DNA of 64,000 nucleotides from Endozoicomonas sp. NE40 (lineage in GTDB: Bacteria > Pseudomonadota > Gammaproteobacteria > Pseudomonadales > Endozoicomonadaceae), in NCBI RefSeq assembly GCF_040549045.1, contig NZ_JBEWTB010000002.1, positions 2,139,501 to 2,203,500 of the forward strand, read 5' to 3'. Shown here one piece after another: positions 63,909 through 64,000 of the stretch (its first letter is position 1; each line of letters opens with the position of its first letter). The translations under genes and the position numbers were made by a program. The notes beneath the pieces are model-generated. The model saw only the letters and a list, made by a program, of their open reading frames with translations, had not been told where the DNA came from and did no database searches.

Positions 63909-64000
63909 TGCCATACGATCGAGACGCCGAAATCCTTGACGCCCTGATCAATGATCAGAGTTTCAAGTTCAATCAAAAGAATAAGAAGGTGTTGAATCAA
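63908..64000 (+). CDS. start of a further element gene, cut by the window edge
   Basis: 31 codons from ATG 63908: MPYDRDAEILDALINDQ, then FKFNQKNKKVL. Overlaps the AlpA-like stop. Too short to identify; in this position satellites and islands often carry a primase or replication gene, which is only a guess. Confidence 0.6.
   Translation, partial: MPYDRDAEILDALINDQSFKFNQKNKKVLNQ

Larger units (their letters stand above)
61504..64000. mobile_element. integrative element (prophage or satellite-like island), left end
   Basis: Starts at the tRNA-Thr attachment site and runs off the right edge. Order: integrase, repressor (minus), operator region, AlpA-like regulator, then a further gene start (plus). 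This is the early region of a temperate phage, phage satellite or genomic island. Which of these it is depends on genes beyond 64000. Confidence 0.85.

Noticed and set aside
1..64000. CRISPR array
   Set aside because: No regularly spaced direct repeats with unique spacers were seen; the repeats found are two- or three-copy and are reported separately.

Overview
The window looks like a chromosome segment of a marine, host-associated gammaproteobacterium, most likely an Endozoicomonas-type Oceanospirillales. This is inferred from gene content and order (sfsA-dksA-gluQ-cbrA-cbrB as in pseudomonads and relatives, rppH-ptsP, tesA/ybbAB), from many secreted or eukaryote-interaction-type proteins, and from decaying mobile elements. 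No 16S gene is present, so the genus is not proven.

Layout. 1-8.7 kb: 5' end of sfsA (minus), dksA with a structured leader, gluQ, two unfamiliar exported proteins, then the carbon/nitrogen two-component module cbrX-cbrA-cbrB. 8.7-12.4 kb: two coiled-coil proteins and a TVP38-disulfide reductase fusion. 12.5-17.6 kb: hemB, a frameshifted ppk1, a nitrilase-family amidase and a TANGO2-like protein. 17.6-22.3 kb: a small exported protein, three tandem DsrE-like proteins, ptsP and rppH. 22.5-30.4 kb: metabolic and RNA-modification genes (HAD phosphatase, tryptophanase, rlmI, acetyltransferase, PhyH oxygenase, AmpD-like amidase, zinc ribbon, methyltransferase) plus an internally deleted amidohydrolase. 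30.5-34.5 kb: an 835-residue protein with an atypical kinase signature, an isolated FliT-like/FliO pair and a cluster of DnaA boxes. 34.8-47.6 kb: an FtsX-type ABC exporter divergent from tesA, a secreted GH3 glycosidase behind an FNR-type box, patatin and thioesterase genes, a small inserted gene flanked by ~100-bp direct repeats, and a LetAB/PqiAB-like lipid-transport operon. 47.9-51.2 kb: a DeoR regulator with PdxA2-like dehydrogenase and SIS-CBS sugar isomerase genes. 51.2-55.2 kb: a tandemly duplicated autotransporter, one copy having lost its passenger. 55.2-59.1 kb: an exported tricorn-like protease and a thioredoxin-like protein.

59.2-64 kb is a mobile-element scar. A BtpA-family gene is cut by the left end of an IS3-type element. 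That fragment is cut in turn by a decayed IS701-family element, which abuts the 3' flank of a tRNA-Thr. The last 45 bp of that tRNA form the attachment site of an integrated element running off the right edge. It carries a tyrosine integrase translationally coupled to a phage-type repressor, an operator-rich divergent control region, an AlpA-like regulator and the start of a further gene.

The genes suggest an organism that balances carbon and nitrogen signals (CbrAB, PtsP), handles sulfur-relay chemistry (DsrE trio), maintains its outer membrane (LetAB-like) and displays or secretes host- or polysaccharide-directed proteins (autotransporter, GH3, patatin, kinase-like protein). All functions are read from motifs; no database search was possible.
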